Of a stretch of DNA of 64,000 nt, positions 1 through 12,060 are shown in pieces (position 1 is the stretch's first letter; each line of letters begins with the position of its first letter). Below the pieces are notes generated by a model. That model had not been told where the DNA came from. It ran no database searches and saw only the letters and a program-made list of their open reading frames with translations. The stretch comes from Brugia malayi. Lineage: Eukaryota > Nematoda > Chromadorea > Rhabditida > Onchocercidae. The stretch spans positions 12,010,696 to 12,074,695 of the forward strand of contig NW_025062477.1 in assembly GCF_000002995.4 (NCBI RefSeq), in the 5' to 3' direction. Position numbers and translations under genes: made by a program.

Positions 1-113
1 TACCTTCGTTGAATAATTTATAATAATTAACATTTTAGAATGTTATAAAATATTAAATTAAAATTGAAATTAAGTTAAAATGAGTGAGTAATAGCAAAAT
101 AAAATCAACTTAC

Positions 114-335
114 TACTCGAATTTGTGTTTGATATCGATTTGCTAAATTATGTAAATTGAATCGATCGGTGAATTGAATTTCATCAATACATCTCCCACG
201 ATCTTTCTTATTTAAAATTATCAAAAATGGTTTATTCATTAAATCCTTATCACTAATTACATCTTTTAGCAATTGACCACTCTCTTCGATACGATCTTCA
301 TCGCTTCCATCAATAATATAAATTACACCAAATAC
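114..335 (-). CDS. ARL13: ARL13 exon 4, G domain with NKxD
   Basis: Encodes VFGVIYIIDGSDEDRIEESG ... NKPFLIILNKKDRGRCIDEI ... NLANRYQTQIRV. NKKD is the guanine-specificity motif. The acceptor is TTTTTTAG and the donor GTAAGT. I could not identify the next exon within the remaining 113 bp. Confidence 0.92.
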
Positions 336-1575
336 CTAAAAAACGTAAAATAAAATTTTAACGTTAAACTAATTTGAATCATCTAATTTTCTTTATTTAA
401 TTTAATTTCCTTTAATCCCCAAAACAATTTAATAGTTGCAAACTTTTTTCTTTCAAATTAAATAAACAAAAAAACACGAAAAGAAAATAGATTGAAAAGG
501 AAAATTGATAACATATTTTTTTAATTGATCAATTGCTAATTTATACATATTTTCAATTTTCTTAATTTAATTTCCATTACTTTTAAAGACAATTTAACAT
601 TTACAAATATTTTTTCAAATTAAAAGAAAAAAAAAAAAACAAAAAGGAAATGGAATGAGAATAAAAATTGATAATATACTTTTTAATTAACCTATTGGTA
701 AATTATTTATACCTCAGGATAATAATTTTTCCATATCGAACGTATCCGTTCACCACCACCCAAATCATATGCAATAATTTCAGCTTTTCGATATCTAAAT
801 TCGTGTAACGTGAAACCATTCGTAGGTAAAACATTATTTATTTCACCTGTAAACAAGTGATAATTTCACAGTTAACTATTATTATCATTATTATTATTAT
901 TATTATATTATCATATTTGATATTTAATGTAATAATTAATTAAGATCATTCTAATGTTATTTCAATATTAATAAATCATTGGCATCATTATTTACAAATT
1001 TTAATTTATTAATTAAAAAAGAATAAAATTACTAGAAATTCTGCACGCACACAAGAAAAAAATGAAATGTGAAATAAAATAAATAAATAATCTATGAATA
1101 ATAAATAAAATTCACAAATTATACGTAATCTTCTTTTTTTGTCAAATTTAAAATAATTTTAATAATTTTTTTTTTTTATTCTAAATGAAAAGCAAAACAA
1201 AAAAAAAAAAAAAAAGTGTAATAACCTGAAGCTAATGAACATATAGCTGTTGATTTCCCTGCACCATCTATACCCAAAATGCAAATTCGTATTTTTCTAA
1301 ATTTATAATCTTTAAAATGAAATCATACCAATACTAATTTTCTAAATTTATAATCATGAAAATAAAGATCCATGCCATATTTAATACAAAATATTTAACT
1401 CATAAATTATTCCTACATACATATTTATATTTATGTGAAAAAAAAAATTGCTGTTTTTTTTTTTTTTTTTTTCAAAAACATGAAATTAGAAATGGAAATG
1501 AAAAAATGTTTACCTAACTTTTTTGTGGTGTAATTTTCTTTTGTTCTGCTTAAAACCACCAACACAATTGCCCAT
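114..1575 (-). CDS. ARL13: ARL13-type small GTPase, 5' four coding exons (partial)
   Basis: ARL13 proteins are Arf-family GTPases of the ciliary membrane. Four exons, 1514-1575, 1226-1296, 713-846 and 114-335, sum to 489 nt (163 codons) with all phases matching. Start MGNCVGGFKQNKRKLHHK, then the P-loop GIDGAGKST, switch I NVLPTNGF, switch II DLGGGERIRSIWKNYYPE, strand VFGVIYIIDGSDEDRIEE and base motif NKKD. DLGGG, in place of the DVGGQ of ordinary Arfs, is characteristic of ARL13 and removes the catalytic Gln. Gly2 with Cys4 suggests lipidation. The last exon ends at a GTAAGT donor, so the C-terminal coiled/proline part should lie left of the window. Confidence 0.88.
713..846 (-). CDS. ARL13: ARL13 exon 3, switch I and switch II
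   Basis: Encodes GEINNVLPTNGFTLHEFRYR then AEIIAYDLGGGERIRSIW and KNYYPE. The switch I threonine lies in PTNGF. DLGGG lacks the Gln that Arf family members use for hydrolysis. The acceptor is TTTACAG and the donor GAG|GTATAA. Confidence 0.93.
1226..1296 (-). CDS. ARL13: ARL13 exon 2, P-loop
   Basis: Encodes KIRICILGIDGAGKSTAICS then LAS. The GxxGxGKS/T nucleotide-binding loop is complete. The acceptor is AATTTAG and the donor GTTATT. Both ends are split codons that fit the neighbours. Confidence 0.9.
1514..1575 (-). CDS. ARL13: ARL13 exon 1 with start codon
   Basis: ATG at 1573-1575; encodes MGNCVGGFKQNKRKLHHKKV plus 2 nt, with donor AG|GTAAAC. A basic, Cys-containing N-terminal leader precedes the G domain, as in ARL13B. 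A different frame of the same strand gives a longer hydrophobic open frame, which does not fit the downstream exons. Confidence 0.8.
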
Positions 1576-1895
1576 ATACTAATAAGCAAAATTATCAAAT
1601 GCAACAAAAATTTATTTTCATTCAATCATACAATAAAATATGGATTAAAGAAGAAAAAGCAAACAGAGGAGACCAAAATTGATTGTCATAGCAACGCTTC
1701 AACTGCATTATCATTTTACCTTTTTACTCATTTACCTATCTATCATTATTTGTTGACAAATCTATTGTGTATGTGTTTGAATTAATTTTTTGTGAAGATT
1801 TATTTCTTATTTATATATTTATTTTTTGATATGATATAAAAAATTATTTATTCATTTTTTTTTTTTTTTTTAAATTATTTTATTTACTTATTGTA

Positions 1896-2076
1896 TTGTA
1901 AATTTCATTTTATTTTGTCCAAAAATTTCCGATAGTTTTGTGAATTTCTAATTAACAATCGAAAGTGATAATAGATTGGATTATTTATTTGTTTATTTTA
2001 TCGTAAATTTCATTTTGTTTTGTCCAAAAATTTCTTATAATTTTGTTAATTTTTAATTAACAATCAATAGTGATTG
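1896..2076. repeat. Two-copy degenerate direct repeat, about 105-bp period
   Basis: The segment GTAAATTTCATTTT...TTTTGTCCAAAAATTTC...AATTAACAATC occurs at about 1898 and again at about 2003 with scattered mismatches. It lies upstream of ARL13. Confidence 0.7.
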
Positions 2077-4737
2077 TGATATGATATAAAAGATTAATGA
2101 TTGTGCTTTAACATAAATGATATATTTGATCCTATTTAGCATTGACCAATTAATCAATCGATTAGTTCGATAGTTTTATTTTTTTGTCATGATAATACAA
2201 ATTCTTATCGTTGGAAGGAGTAAAGTAGTATTGAGAAAAAAAAATTGATTACATTTTGTGAATAATTAACTGATAAGCGATGATGAATTTCTATCAAAAA
2301 TTTGAACCAAATTCATAATATTGAAATTTTTATTATTAATCATTTGTCATCTATTATTTATTAGATTTATTATTAGTTTGTTTATTATTTGTCTATTTTA
2401 CGTTGTTTACTAGTTATTATTGATTTATTACTATCATTACTATTATTATTGTTATTATTACTAATGATAGTATTTTTTTTATTATTGATATTATTTTTCT
2501 ATACTTTTTTCTCATTTTTACTTTAATAATTTCAATCATTCATATTATCGGAAACTTTGTTTATGGTTAATAGCGCGTAACATTTTCATCGGTAATGACT
2601 TTTCTGATTATCATTATCACTAAAATCATGATAGCATCGTTTAATCTCTCATATTTTTGGATCATTCTAAGATTTTGAAAAGCTTCAAAAGTTTGAAATT
2701 TACTATATTATGTTTGTTTATATCTCATCTCTTCAATTTAAAAGGAAAAGAAAAGGAAAAAAAAATCAAATAGCAAAATGAGAAAGATTCAATTTAGGGA
2801 ATAAAAATTCTTTATTCGAAATTGATGAGTTAAATTAAAGTTAAATAAATTAGATTTGATAAATTAAATAACTAAATGAAAAAAGTGACACAATTTCTTC
2901 TTTAATCATTTTAGAAATAAACTTTGTAATATTAGACAGACTGATTAATCGATTAATCAATATTATTTACCAATATCAGCAATATCCCTTTAGATGTTTA
3001 TCAAAACAATTCGATTTTTTCCTTTATTAATTTGTTTTTTTTTTTTTTTTTTTGCTCTATGATCTTTCGAAATGCATTTTGACCTTTTATAATGCCTGTG
3101 ACCTTTTGAATTTTACATACCAAAAAAAAAAAAAAAAAAAAAACAATTAATTGGATCATTTTGAGCTTTCGAATAAAAGAGATCAAAAATCTGTAAACTA
3201 CAAATTATTCACTCAATTTTGACAAAGTAACTTTGATAAGGTAATTTTGATAAGAAAGCAAACTTCCATCACCGTTTTTTTTTTTTTTTTTTTTTAATAA
3301 ATATTATCGTAGTTCAAAGATTCAAAAGACTCAATGAATTTTTGTGAAATTTTGTTTCTCTTTAATTAAATATTTAAATTTTTTCAAATTCTTTTTTTTT
3401 TTTTTCTGATGGAATTTGAAATTATTTTTCGTTGTTAATTAATCGATGAATAATAATTTGAACATTTAGTCAAAATATACTTTTTTTTTTCATCGTTTCA
3501 CAAAAAAAAAAGCTCATAATAGCAAAAAATAACAGCAATTGATATTGGCCATAGTTGGCGATAGAAATAATGAAATAATTAAAAAAGAAAAAAAAAATAT
3601 TTTCCTTTTTCTAATCATCAATGTATATACAACAGTTCATTAATTAATTAATTAATTAGCTAAAATAAAGAAAGAGAGAGGGAGAGAGTAAAGAAAAGAG
3701 CAATATTTTCGATGCAGGAAAAAGGAAGAAAAAAAGAAAAAGTATCAATTTTACGATTTCACAAATAGCAGTAGCATACAATGATGACAATCATAAATAA
3801 TAATCATAATTATCATGATAGCAATAATAATAATATAGTGATAATAATGTGACAATGATAAAATGATACAGCATAAAGCAAATTAAGCCTACATTCTTTC
3901 ACATGGGAAAAATAATCGTGATAATAACGATAAGAATAGACTGATAATAATAATAAAAATAAATTGTATAGCTATTATCACTATTTTTATCAATCATATA
4001 TAATATAAAAACTATTATCACAAAATGTGATAAAGAAACAACTTAATATTATCAGACTTTTTCCATGTAAAAAAATAAAAGAAGAAAAATGCTAAAGATA
4101 AAAGTAAAAAAAAAAAGGAAAAATTTTTTGAGAAGACACAATTAGATGAAGGCGATTTTCATTAAAATATTTTACAGCAAAAAAAAAAAAAAAAAGGAAA
4201 TTAAACTTTTCAAATTTAAGTTCACACAGAAAAAAATGCATACAAAGCATATAAAAAATAGCATTATGCTTTCATAGAAAATGAAAGAATTTATTTAAAT
4301 TTAAAATACAATTAACTCTCTACTGCAGTTTTTGCAAAATTTTACAATAAATTCAAATGTTTTATGCATTATCAAAAAAATATTCATTATGCAATTGAAT
4401 TTCAATTCGATTTTTTCTACATTTGAAATTTATTTATTTCAAAAAAAAAAAAATTTAATGGAATTTTCCATTCCGTATGTACAGTGAAAATCTGAATAAG
4501 TTTAGCAAATTTTAATTATCAAAAATAAAATAAAAATATCAAGCAAAAATTAAAAAAAAAAGGAGAAGAGGAAGAGAAAGAGAAAATTTAACTAATGTAA
4601 ACTTTTCATATACATTGAAATGATGGAATGCAGCTAATTTCTGAAAAAAAAAGAGGAGAAAGAGAGAGAGAGAGGGAGAGAGAAAAACCATGAAAATTGA
4701 TGTATTACTTTTCATTTTCAAAATTTTTGCAATTTTC

Positions 4738-4903
4738 TTTATTTGCAAAAAAATCTATTTGTTTTGTGAAAATTCAAAAACGAAAAAAAAAAATTTTTTT
4801 TTGAAATTATAAAGAATAAAATTAAAAATTTAAATGTTCATAATAAAAATAAGAGGAATTTATGAAGAAATATGAAAGATGAAAACAAAATTTGAAATTT
4901 ATT
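4738..4903 (-). terminator. TNS: Candidate tensin 3' UTR with poly(A) signals
   Basis: On the minus strand AATAAA directly follows the TAA stop (4898-4903) and recurs at 4738-4743. The second leaves a more normal 3' UTR. In sequence this AT-rich such hexamers occur by chance, so the cleavage site is unproven. Confidence 0.3.
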
Positions 4904-5093
4904 TTATCTGCGTCCCATCATAACTTTAGTGATAAAGTTTACAACAGCTGTAGCCGGTTGTTCCGGTTCTAATTCCGCAAAAATATGGCATGTATTATCC
5001 GTTCTGGAGCCTATCTTACGTGCGACAAATGCAAACATTCGAGCATTTTTGACGTATTTTGTCACGCTACCTTCCAGGTATGAATTATCCCAC
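4904..5093 (-). CDS. TNS: Tensin exon 29, PTB C-terminus and stop
   Basis: Encodes [20 protein letters not shown] then [20 protein letters not shown] and ends [13 protein letters not shown], stop. This matches the final PTB strands and C-terminal helix (FGFVAR...NVCHLFAELDPDQPA) at the end of tensins. The acceptor is TTTACAG. Confidence 0.96.
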
Positions 5094-5681
5094 CTGTAAA
5101 GTAATTATTGTAATAATTGCGCAACGGAAAGTACTAAATAAAAAACAAAAGAAAATAAAAAGAATAAAATTCAAATAATTAACTCATTTCCACATTTTTT
5201 TTTAAAACAAATGTATTATTTAAAAAATATAAATATTAAATATATAGAAATGATAATAAAATTGATGAAAACTAAATTAAATCAATTAATTTTAATTTTT
5301 GATATACCAATAAAAATCAATTGTAAGTCAATTTCACTAATGCATTATATGCAAATAAAAACTAGCATAATGATAAAATGATAGCGCAAATTTACGACAT
5401 ATTGATTTTAAATATTAAATTCAAATTTCATACCTCCGATCAGAAGGATCCAAACCTGCGTATGTAACGGATTGTACAGGATAATGTCGCCTAAAGAAAA
5501 GTCGCCTTGTGTTATCCGTTATTGTGATACCTTGAGATGACACCTGCAATAATATAAGGTAATGTAAGACAACCAATAAAATCCTAAAAAGCATCAGTAT
5601 AGGATTAATAATAGTAATAATAATTGAAATTAGTAATAATAACAATATCAAATAGCAATAGTAATAGTAATAGTAATAGTA

Positions 5682-5776
<95 letters not shown>

Positions 5777-8700
5777 TTAGCAAGAATAATAACAATATTT
5801 TATTCATATGCTAAGAAAGAAAAACAAAAATAATTGCATTATTATTATCATTTCACTGCTATGTTTAATGTAAGCTAATTAAATTTATGATAATCTAACT
5901 AAATTCAAAATTTTCTTTAACATAAAAAGTACAACCATTGAGAAAGTAGAAAAATGCTATCATATAAATAAAATAATTATAATAAAATTAAGTCAGAAAG
6001 ATAGATTTTGGATATATTTTAACTTTTTTTCTCTCTCTCTCTCCCTTTTCATCCTCCTTTCTTCTAGTCTTTTTTTTCAAATTGCCGTTTTTCCATAATA
6101 AGTAGAAAATATTAAAAATTATTCGATTTCTAATTAAATAAATTGAAATAATAATAATATCAATAATGATAAACTGAAATTAAATTATCATCAAGATATA
6201 CTAATTTTGACATGAAATAAATTAAATTATTTGTTACGATTTGTTTATTTTGATATGAAATAGTATGGAAAAATTAAATAACAAATTATTCATCAATTTT
6301 TTTGATGAAACATATTAATAAAAAAACAAATATGTGAAGGAAAAAAATACAAAATAATTAATTTTTAAAAGAAATCTGATCTGTTTAAATCATTTCATTT
6401 AATTACTATATATTTATTATTATTATTAAATAATTGGAAGAAAATATTTATAATTTTAACCATTAGATAATTAAAATTATTAATAGATCCATCAAATCTT
6501 AGAATTCCTAAATATTGGCACTGAATTATATGATATTTTAAAATCATATTTAAATGTATATCAAAAATTTTACACATTAACTGAATTAACTGAACAATTA
6601 ATATATTGAGAAATAATATTAATAAATTCAATTAATGCTAAGTAAAATTGCTAAATTAAAATATGCCATTAAAGAAATTAAAATGATCTAATAAAATGAC
6701 CATGAACTATTCCGATGAACTTATTAATGATAACTATAAATGAAGTAAACATATTTAGTGCTTTAATTTTGAAATTTACTAAGAATAATTTACCAACTAC
6801 TAATTAATTTATCAATTATTATTAATTAGAAAATTAAAAATTAATAGCTAAAAAAGGAAGAAGAAAAATCCAATCATTATTTTATCCTAAAAAAAAGGCA
6901 TTAAATTAAAAATATTAAAATGGATTAAAATTTTTTAAAATTTCTATATGCTAATTAAAATTATTCATATGAAAAAAAAGAAAAAAAGGACATTGTTCTT
7001 ATCATAATTTTTCATTCAACTTTATAACACGTGAAAGTCTAGAATGATTACGTATGATCACGTGCGTAAAAAGTTGACAGATAAGAAGGTGAATAATTAC
7101 ACAATGCTTAAATATTTTAAAATACTTTCATCTAAGCTAATTTTCCAATTTTTTAATTTTTCGATTTCATTTTATACTTTTTATTGCATATTAAAACAAA
7201 ACAAAAAAAAAAAACGAAAGAAAAGCTAAAACTAAGATACATCTTAAATTTTATTTACAATATATCATAAATCGTTTATTTTTATATGAAATTAAAGAAA
7301 AAATATAAAAATAATGTAAAATTACTTTTCAAAATACTATAAATTAATAAGTTATGCTGAAAATATTTTTATTCATTTAAGAAATGAAAAAAAAAATAAA
7401 CAAATAAGTGTAAATGTTTTTTTTTTTGTTGATAGATTTAAATTTGTAAAATGTTAGAAGTTTAGAAATATTTAACAAATTTTACAAATCGTTTAAAATT
7501 TTTGATAATAATTTTATTAACAACAATTATTTTCAATAATGAAATCTAAGCTTAATATTGATTGATTGGTTAGTAATATTCGTTGATTGATTGACTGATT
7601 TAATTGTTTAATTGATTAATTTGTAATTTATAAAATTGTCATAGAATTTGTTTAATGAATTTCTATTTAATGAATTCCTTTTTTTTTACAAATACAAATA
7701 TAAGAAAAATATATATTAATTACTTACTTTAACAAATATAAATTACTAATTATTACTTACTTTAAAATAAAAAAGTATTACTTATTTACCTTAAAATGCA
7801 CTGAAACAGGTTGAATCATTTTTTGTTTGAGAAGATCAAATGTTTGATCAATACAACGTCGAGCAGCTTCCGGTCCGGTTAATGATTCGGTATCCAGTGA
7901 AATAATATATGTCACATTGCAAGCTGTAAAATTTTTACTTTTTAATTTTAAAAAAATCAAAAAATTTTTGAATAAAATTTTTATTGAATTTTTTTTTCCA
8001 TTACTGAGAATACAGAAAAAATAAATAACCAATTAAAAAAGTGGATAAAAGTGTGTATAAGAAAATGTTAAAATTGAACAGCAAGAATACTAACTTAAAT
8101 TTTATCAAACTTTTGAATTAATTACTTAAAAATGAATGAAAAAAAAAGAAAGCAAAAAAAAAAAATTTTTTTCTTTTTTGCAACTTTAATTTTTCATTTT
8201 TTATTAATGTAAATATATATCACAAAATTACTATAAATTAGTTCATTTTTTTGTTTAATTTATAGTAAATCTATGATATATTTAAAATAATAAATAAATT
8301 TAAAAAAAAAGAACATCACAAATCAATTTATTAATTTTTTGTTTTTATACTTTTAACCATATTTACTTATATATAAAGTATGATTAATGGAAAAAAATCA
8401 GAAATTGATATTTGGAATATTTTTTATTAAACTGAACTTTTTTTTTTGAAGAAATTTAGTTCTCTTTTTGTTTTTTTTGTTTTTTTTTTACGAATATAAA
8501 TAATATGCAAGAAAATAAAAAGAAATGGAATAAATAAATACTAAATTGATGTTATATATTCAAAATGAAATAACAAACCGGCTCCCTGTTGTAAAAGTTG
8601 TTGTGCAGCAGAAATATGTTCCGGTGTATTTGCCGGATCGTATTCCGGTAGCAATAATTTAGTTGGTAGCGCAAGTGGTATTATTGAATGTTGGTATACA

Positions 8701-9470
8701 AGTGCGGATAAGGTACCAAATACTGGTTCATTATTACAACCTTTTAATTTGACACCTTTTGGTGATGGTTCAATGAGAAAATGACGTACCAATTCGGTAC
8801 CATCACCTAAAATTAGTAATTTCATTTTCTCCTTTTTTTTTTTAAAAAAAAAAAAAGAAAAGAATCCATTAAACTTTTTTTTGAAAAAAAAGAATTAACA
8901 GTAATTATAGTTATAATAAGTTAATAATAATATTTCATTACGAATAATTAAAATAATGCAAATCTAACTTAATTACAAATTAAATGCTATATAATATATG
9001 AAGGCAAAAAAAAAATTAATAAAAATTTTTTATGATTATTATTTGATTGATTAAAAAAAAATTTCAACCATTCTAACTTTTATAAATTACTAGTGATAAA
9101 TATTCGAGAACCAAGTATTATTACTGATTATTATAGCTAATTCCTTTTTATCAATAATCAAAGGTAAGTCAATAATTAAAGGTAATTATTAATTAAAGAT
9201 ATCAATGTGCATAAACAGTAATTACTTAAAGATAAATTAGTAATATTGATACTACGAGAAAAATAAGGATAATTTGACTCAATAAAAATATCGTGGTAGG
9301 AAAAAAAAGCTAATAAGAAAAATTCAAAAGCTCACTAAAGGAATGGTATTTTAGTGTAATTTCCTAAATAGAAAAAAAAAAAGAGAAAAGAAACATAAAA
9401 ACTAATTTTAAAAATTAAAATCTATTTCAAAATTTAAAATTAAATTAATTTCTTTATCCAAATTTGAAGA

Positions 9471-9508
<38 letters not shown>

Positions 9509-10413
9509 ACATAATGACTTATCATTCAAACTTTATTAAATTATTTTATTAAAGAAATAAATTATAACAATTTATTAAATTTTTTTTTCGTCTTATTGTT
9601 TATTTTCTTTTAAATATGGTAAAATTAAATTGAGAGAAAAATAAAATATACCAGGATGAACACCAGGTGGCGGTGTTGCAACTTTTAGCGCTAAACCAAA
9701 TGCACCCGGAAAACTGTTACTGTCCCGTACAACAAACGTACCCGGTGGTTTATCCCTGAGCATGTTTACAGCTGTAAATATAATTTAGTAATTTAAAATA
9801 ATCGAATAACTGTAATTTGAAAATTTTATTAATTCAAAAAATAAACAATGTTAGTCAGATGTGTACGTATATGTAAACTACGATATAATAATAATAATGC
9901 ATAAGAATCCATTATAATTTAATAAATATTTTCAAATTAAATTACAATATAAATTGTAAGCAAAATAAAAATTTTCAAATTTTTGAAAAACTCAAAAGAC
10001 AATTTCATATTAAAAAAAAAAAAAAAAAAACTAAAAGAAAAAAATGAATGATAATTTTAAAGTCAAAAAAAAAAAAAAACTTTCTAACCATCTTCCCTTG
10101 ATATTGTTGGCTTATACCAGTATTTTGATGTATTTTTCACAAATAATGGATGATGATGAATTACTTCACCCAAATCTGTAAATAAAACAAAACGAATGAT
10201 ATGATCTTATCATATCATTGAAATATTAGTAATCATATATTTTATACAACGATTATATTTTTAAAATTAATTGAAATAAATGGAATTTTCTTTTTCTACA
10301 AAAAATTCAAATTCTTTAACAAAAATGTAAATTTCGTTTTTTTTTTTTTTTTCATCTTTCTTAAAAAGAAATACAAAATTTAAAATTGAGGTAAATATAA
10401 ATAAATGAAAAAT

Positions 10414-10446
<33 letters not shown>

Positions 10447-12060
10447 CATAAAAGAAAAAAAGAGGAAATGAAAATTTAAAATTGAAAAAAATTATTTTTA
10501 AATAGAAATTAAATTAGAATAAAATTTGATATATAAATTTAAACGTCAAATTTGTTAACATTTTTGCAACATATGAGTGTGATAAGCATAAAACGATTAG
10601 GTGGAAAATTTTAATATTAATTGACAAAAAAAAAAATTTGCTGAAGAAAAAAAAAGGTAAAGTAATGAATGAATGAATTTGATTAGTAAATTAATTTGAT
10701 CAGTAAATTAGCACACAAATGATATGATATTATTATTGTTTATTGATAATCATTGCAAAATATTATCAATATTAACATCTGTTTATTGATATACTTTTAC
10801 TGATAACGTTGTATATACTTTTAATGATACTTTTACTTTATACATACTTTTACTAATATGTTATTATCATTTCTATCATCTTTTTTTTCTTATCATATTT
10901 GCATAATTGATAAATGTTTAATTATATATACACAAATAATAATAATAATAAAAAAACTATCGCTGCACATATGTTAAATTAAAATATTCAAAGTAAAACA
11001 ATTCAAAGAAAAAAAAGAAAAAATTTAATTTTAATTTAATTAAAATTAACTCACTTAATGTTTTGTTATTATAAGTAATTTTTGTTTGATGATTTCGAAA
11101 TGTCGTATTGTATGTTGATTGTATACCATCATTTTGATTATCATTATCAAATGAATGATACATATTAATTGTAGCATTTTTCCAACTATCATTAGCACCA
11201 GGTGGACTTTCTGACACTGTTCTAACACTTGCATGATCTGGACTTTTTGACATAAATCGATTTGTATTAGATTTTAAATTAATCATTAAGCTAGCATCAT
11301 CTTCATCACAATTTTTTATCATCACTGAGGTGCTTTTATCAATTGATAATTCATTGATATTCGTTGCTAAATTCATTATCATCTTCTTTTCTTCTTCTTC
11401 TTCGCCTTTTCCTTCTCCTTCTTCTTTCTTTTCTTCTTCTCTTTTATGAAATTTCGAATTCTTTCCAATTTCTTCCTCATCATTGATTTCAATATTTTGA
11501 GTATCAGTTGAAGTAATCCATACATTTACTACTTCATTATCAATAATTTGACCTTTACTCTTAGCAATTATCATATCACTTTCAATTGTTTCATCATTTA
11601 TCATACCTTTTTGTTTTTCATCATTTTCAATTTTATCATTCGTTTTGTTGTTTGTTTGTTGCTTAATTTCATTGTCATCAGTAGCATTTTGTGATAATTT
11701 CGCAGCATCACAATTGTCCAAAGTTTGTTCATCCATTTGAACATCAAATTTAACAATCATAGAATTTGTATTTTTTAAAATACACTCTGATCCATCATTA
11801 TCATCATTTGTTGAGCAGAAATTTTCATCATTCGCATAAATTGATTTGCAGTTTTGAAGTGAATTGGAAATTTCCAATAATTTTGCTTCCACGTTTGGCA
11901 ATGATATTACATCAACATCATTACCATTATTATTATCATAATTATCACCATTGTTATCATCATCATCATCATTATCATCCAGTGCTAGTGATGGTGGTAA
12001 ATTATTTGAAATTGTTAAAGTTGTTGATGGTGATGCTGAACTTGTTTGTGATTCGGACAT
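4904..12060 (-). CDS. TNS: Tensin, predicted short isoform (acidic N-terminus + SH2-PTB)
   Basis: Alternative product made from a long first exon (11055-12060) joined to the six shared 3' exons 10089-10175, 9652-9771, 8579-8806, 7790-7923, 5434-5543 and 4904-5093. The total is 1,875 nt, 624 residues plus stop. The ATG is preceded immediately by an in-frame TGA, so this frame cannot be entered from an upstream exon. The exon ends in phase 1, the phase the SH2 exon needs, and the junction codon becomes AAT (Asn) instead of GAT (Asp) in the long form. The product would lack the phosphatase and C2 domains but keep phosphotyrosine and integrin-type binding modules. SH2-PTB-only tensins exist in other animals. 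The isoform itself is inferred from exon phase and open frame. Confidence 0.7.

Larger units (their letters stand above)
1576..4903. other. Intergenic region between tensin 3' end and ARL13 start
   Basis: About 3.3 kb, very AT-rich. It holds the putative ARL13 promoter near 1576-2000, a degenerate direct duplication (roughly 1896-1971 and 2001-2076), homopolymer A/T runs and purine tracts near 3670-3700 and 4656-4683. I see no convincing exon on either strand. Confidence 0.6.

Noticed and set aside
1..113. Possible fifth ARL13 exon at the left edge (AACGAAG|GTA)
   Set aside because: A donor-like end is visible but no acceptor or conserved peptide could be identified.
1431..1625. 64-codon hydrophobic minus-strand frame with a membrane-segment look
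   Set aside because: Overlaps ARL13 exon 1 in another frame. The MGNC frame joins in phase to the P-loop exon, this one does not.
5421..5833. Poly-Leu/Tyr (minus) and poly-Asn/Ile (plus) open frames
   Set aside because: Translation of an AAT microsatellite. Only the far end of the minus frame (5434-5543) is real, as tensin exon 28.
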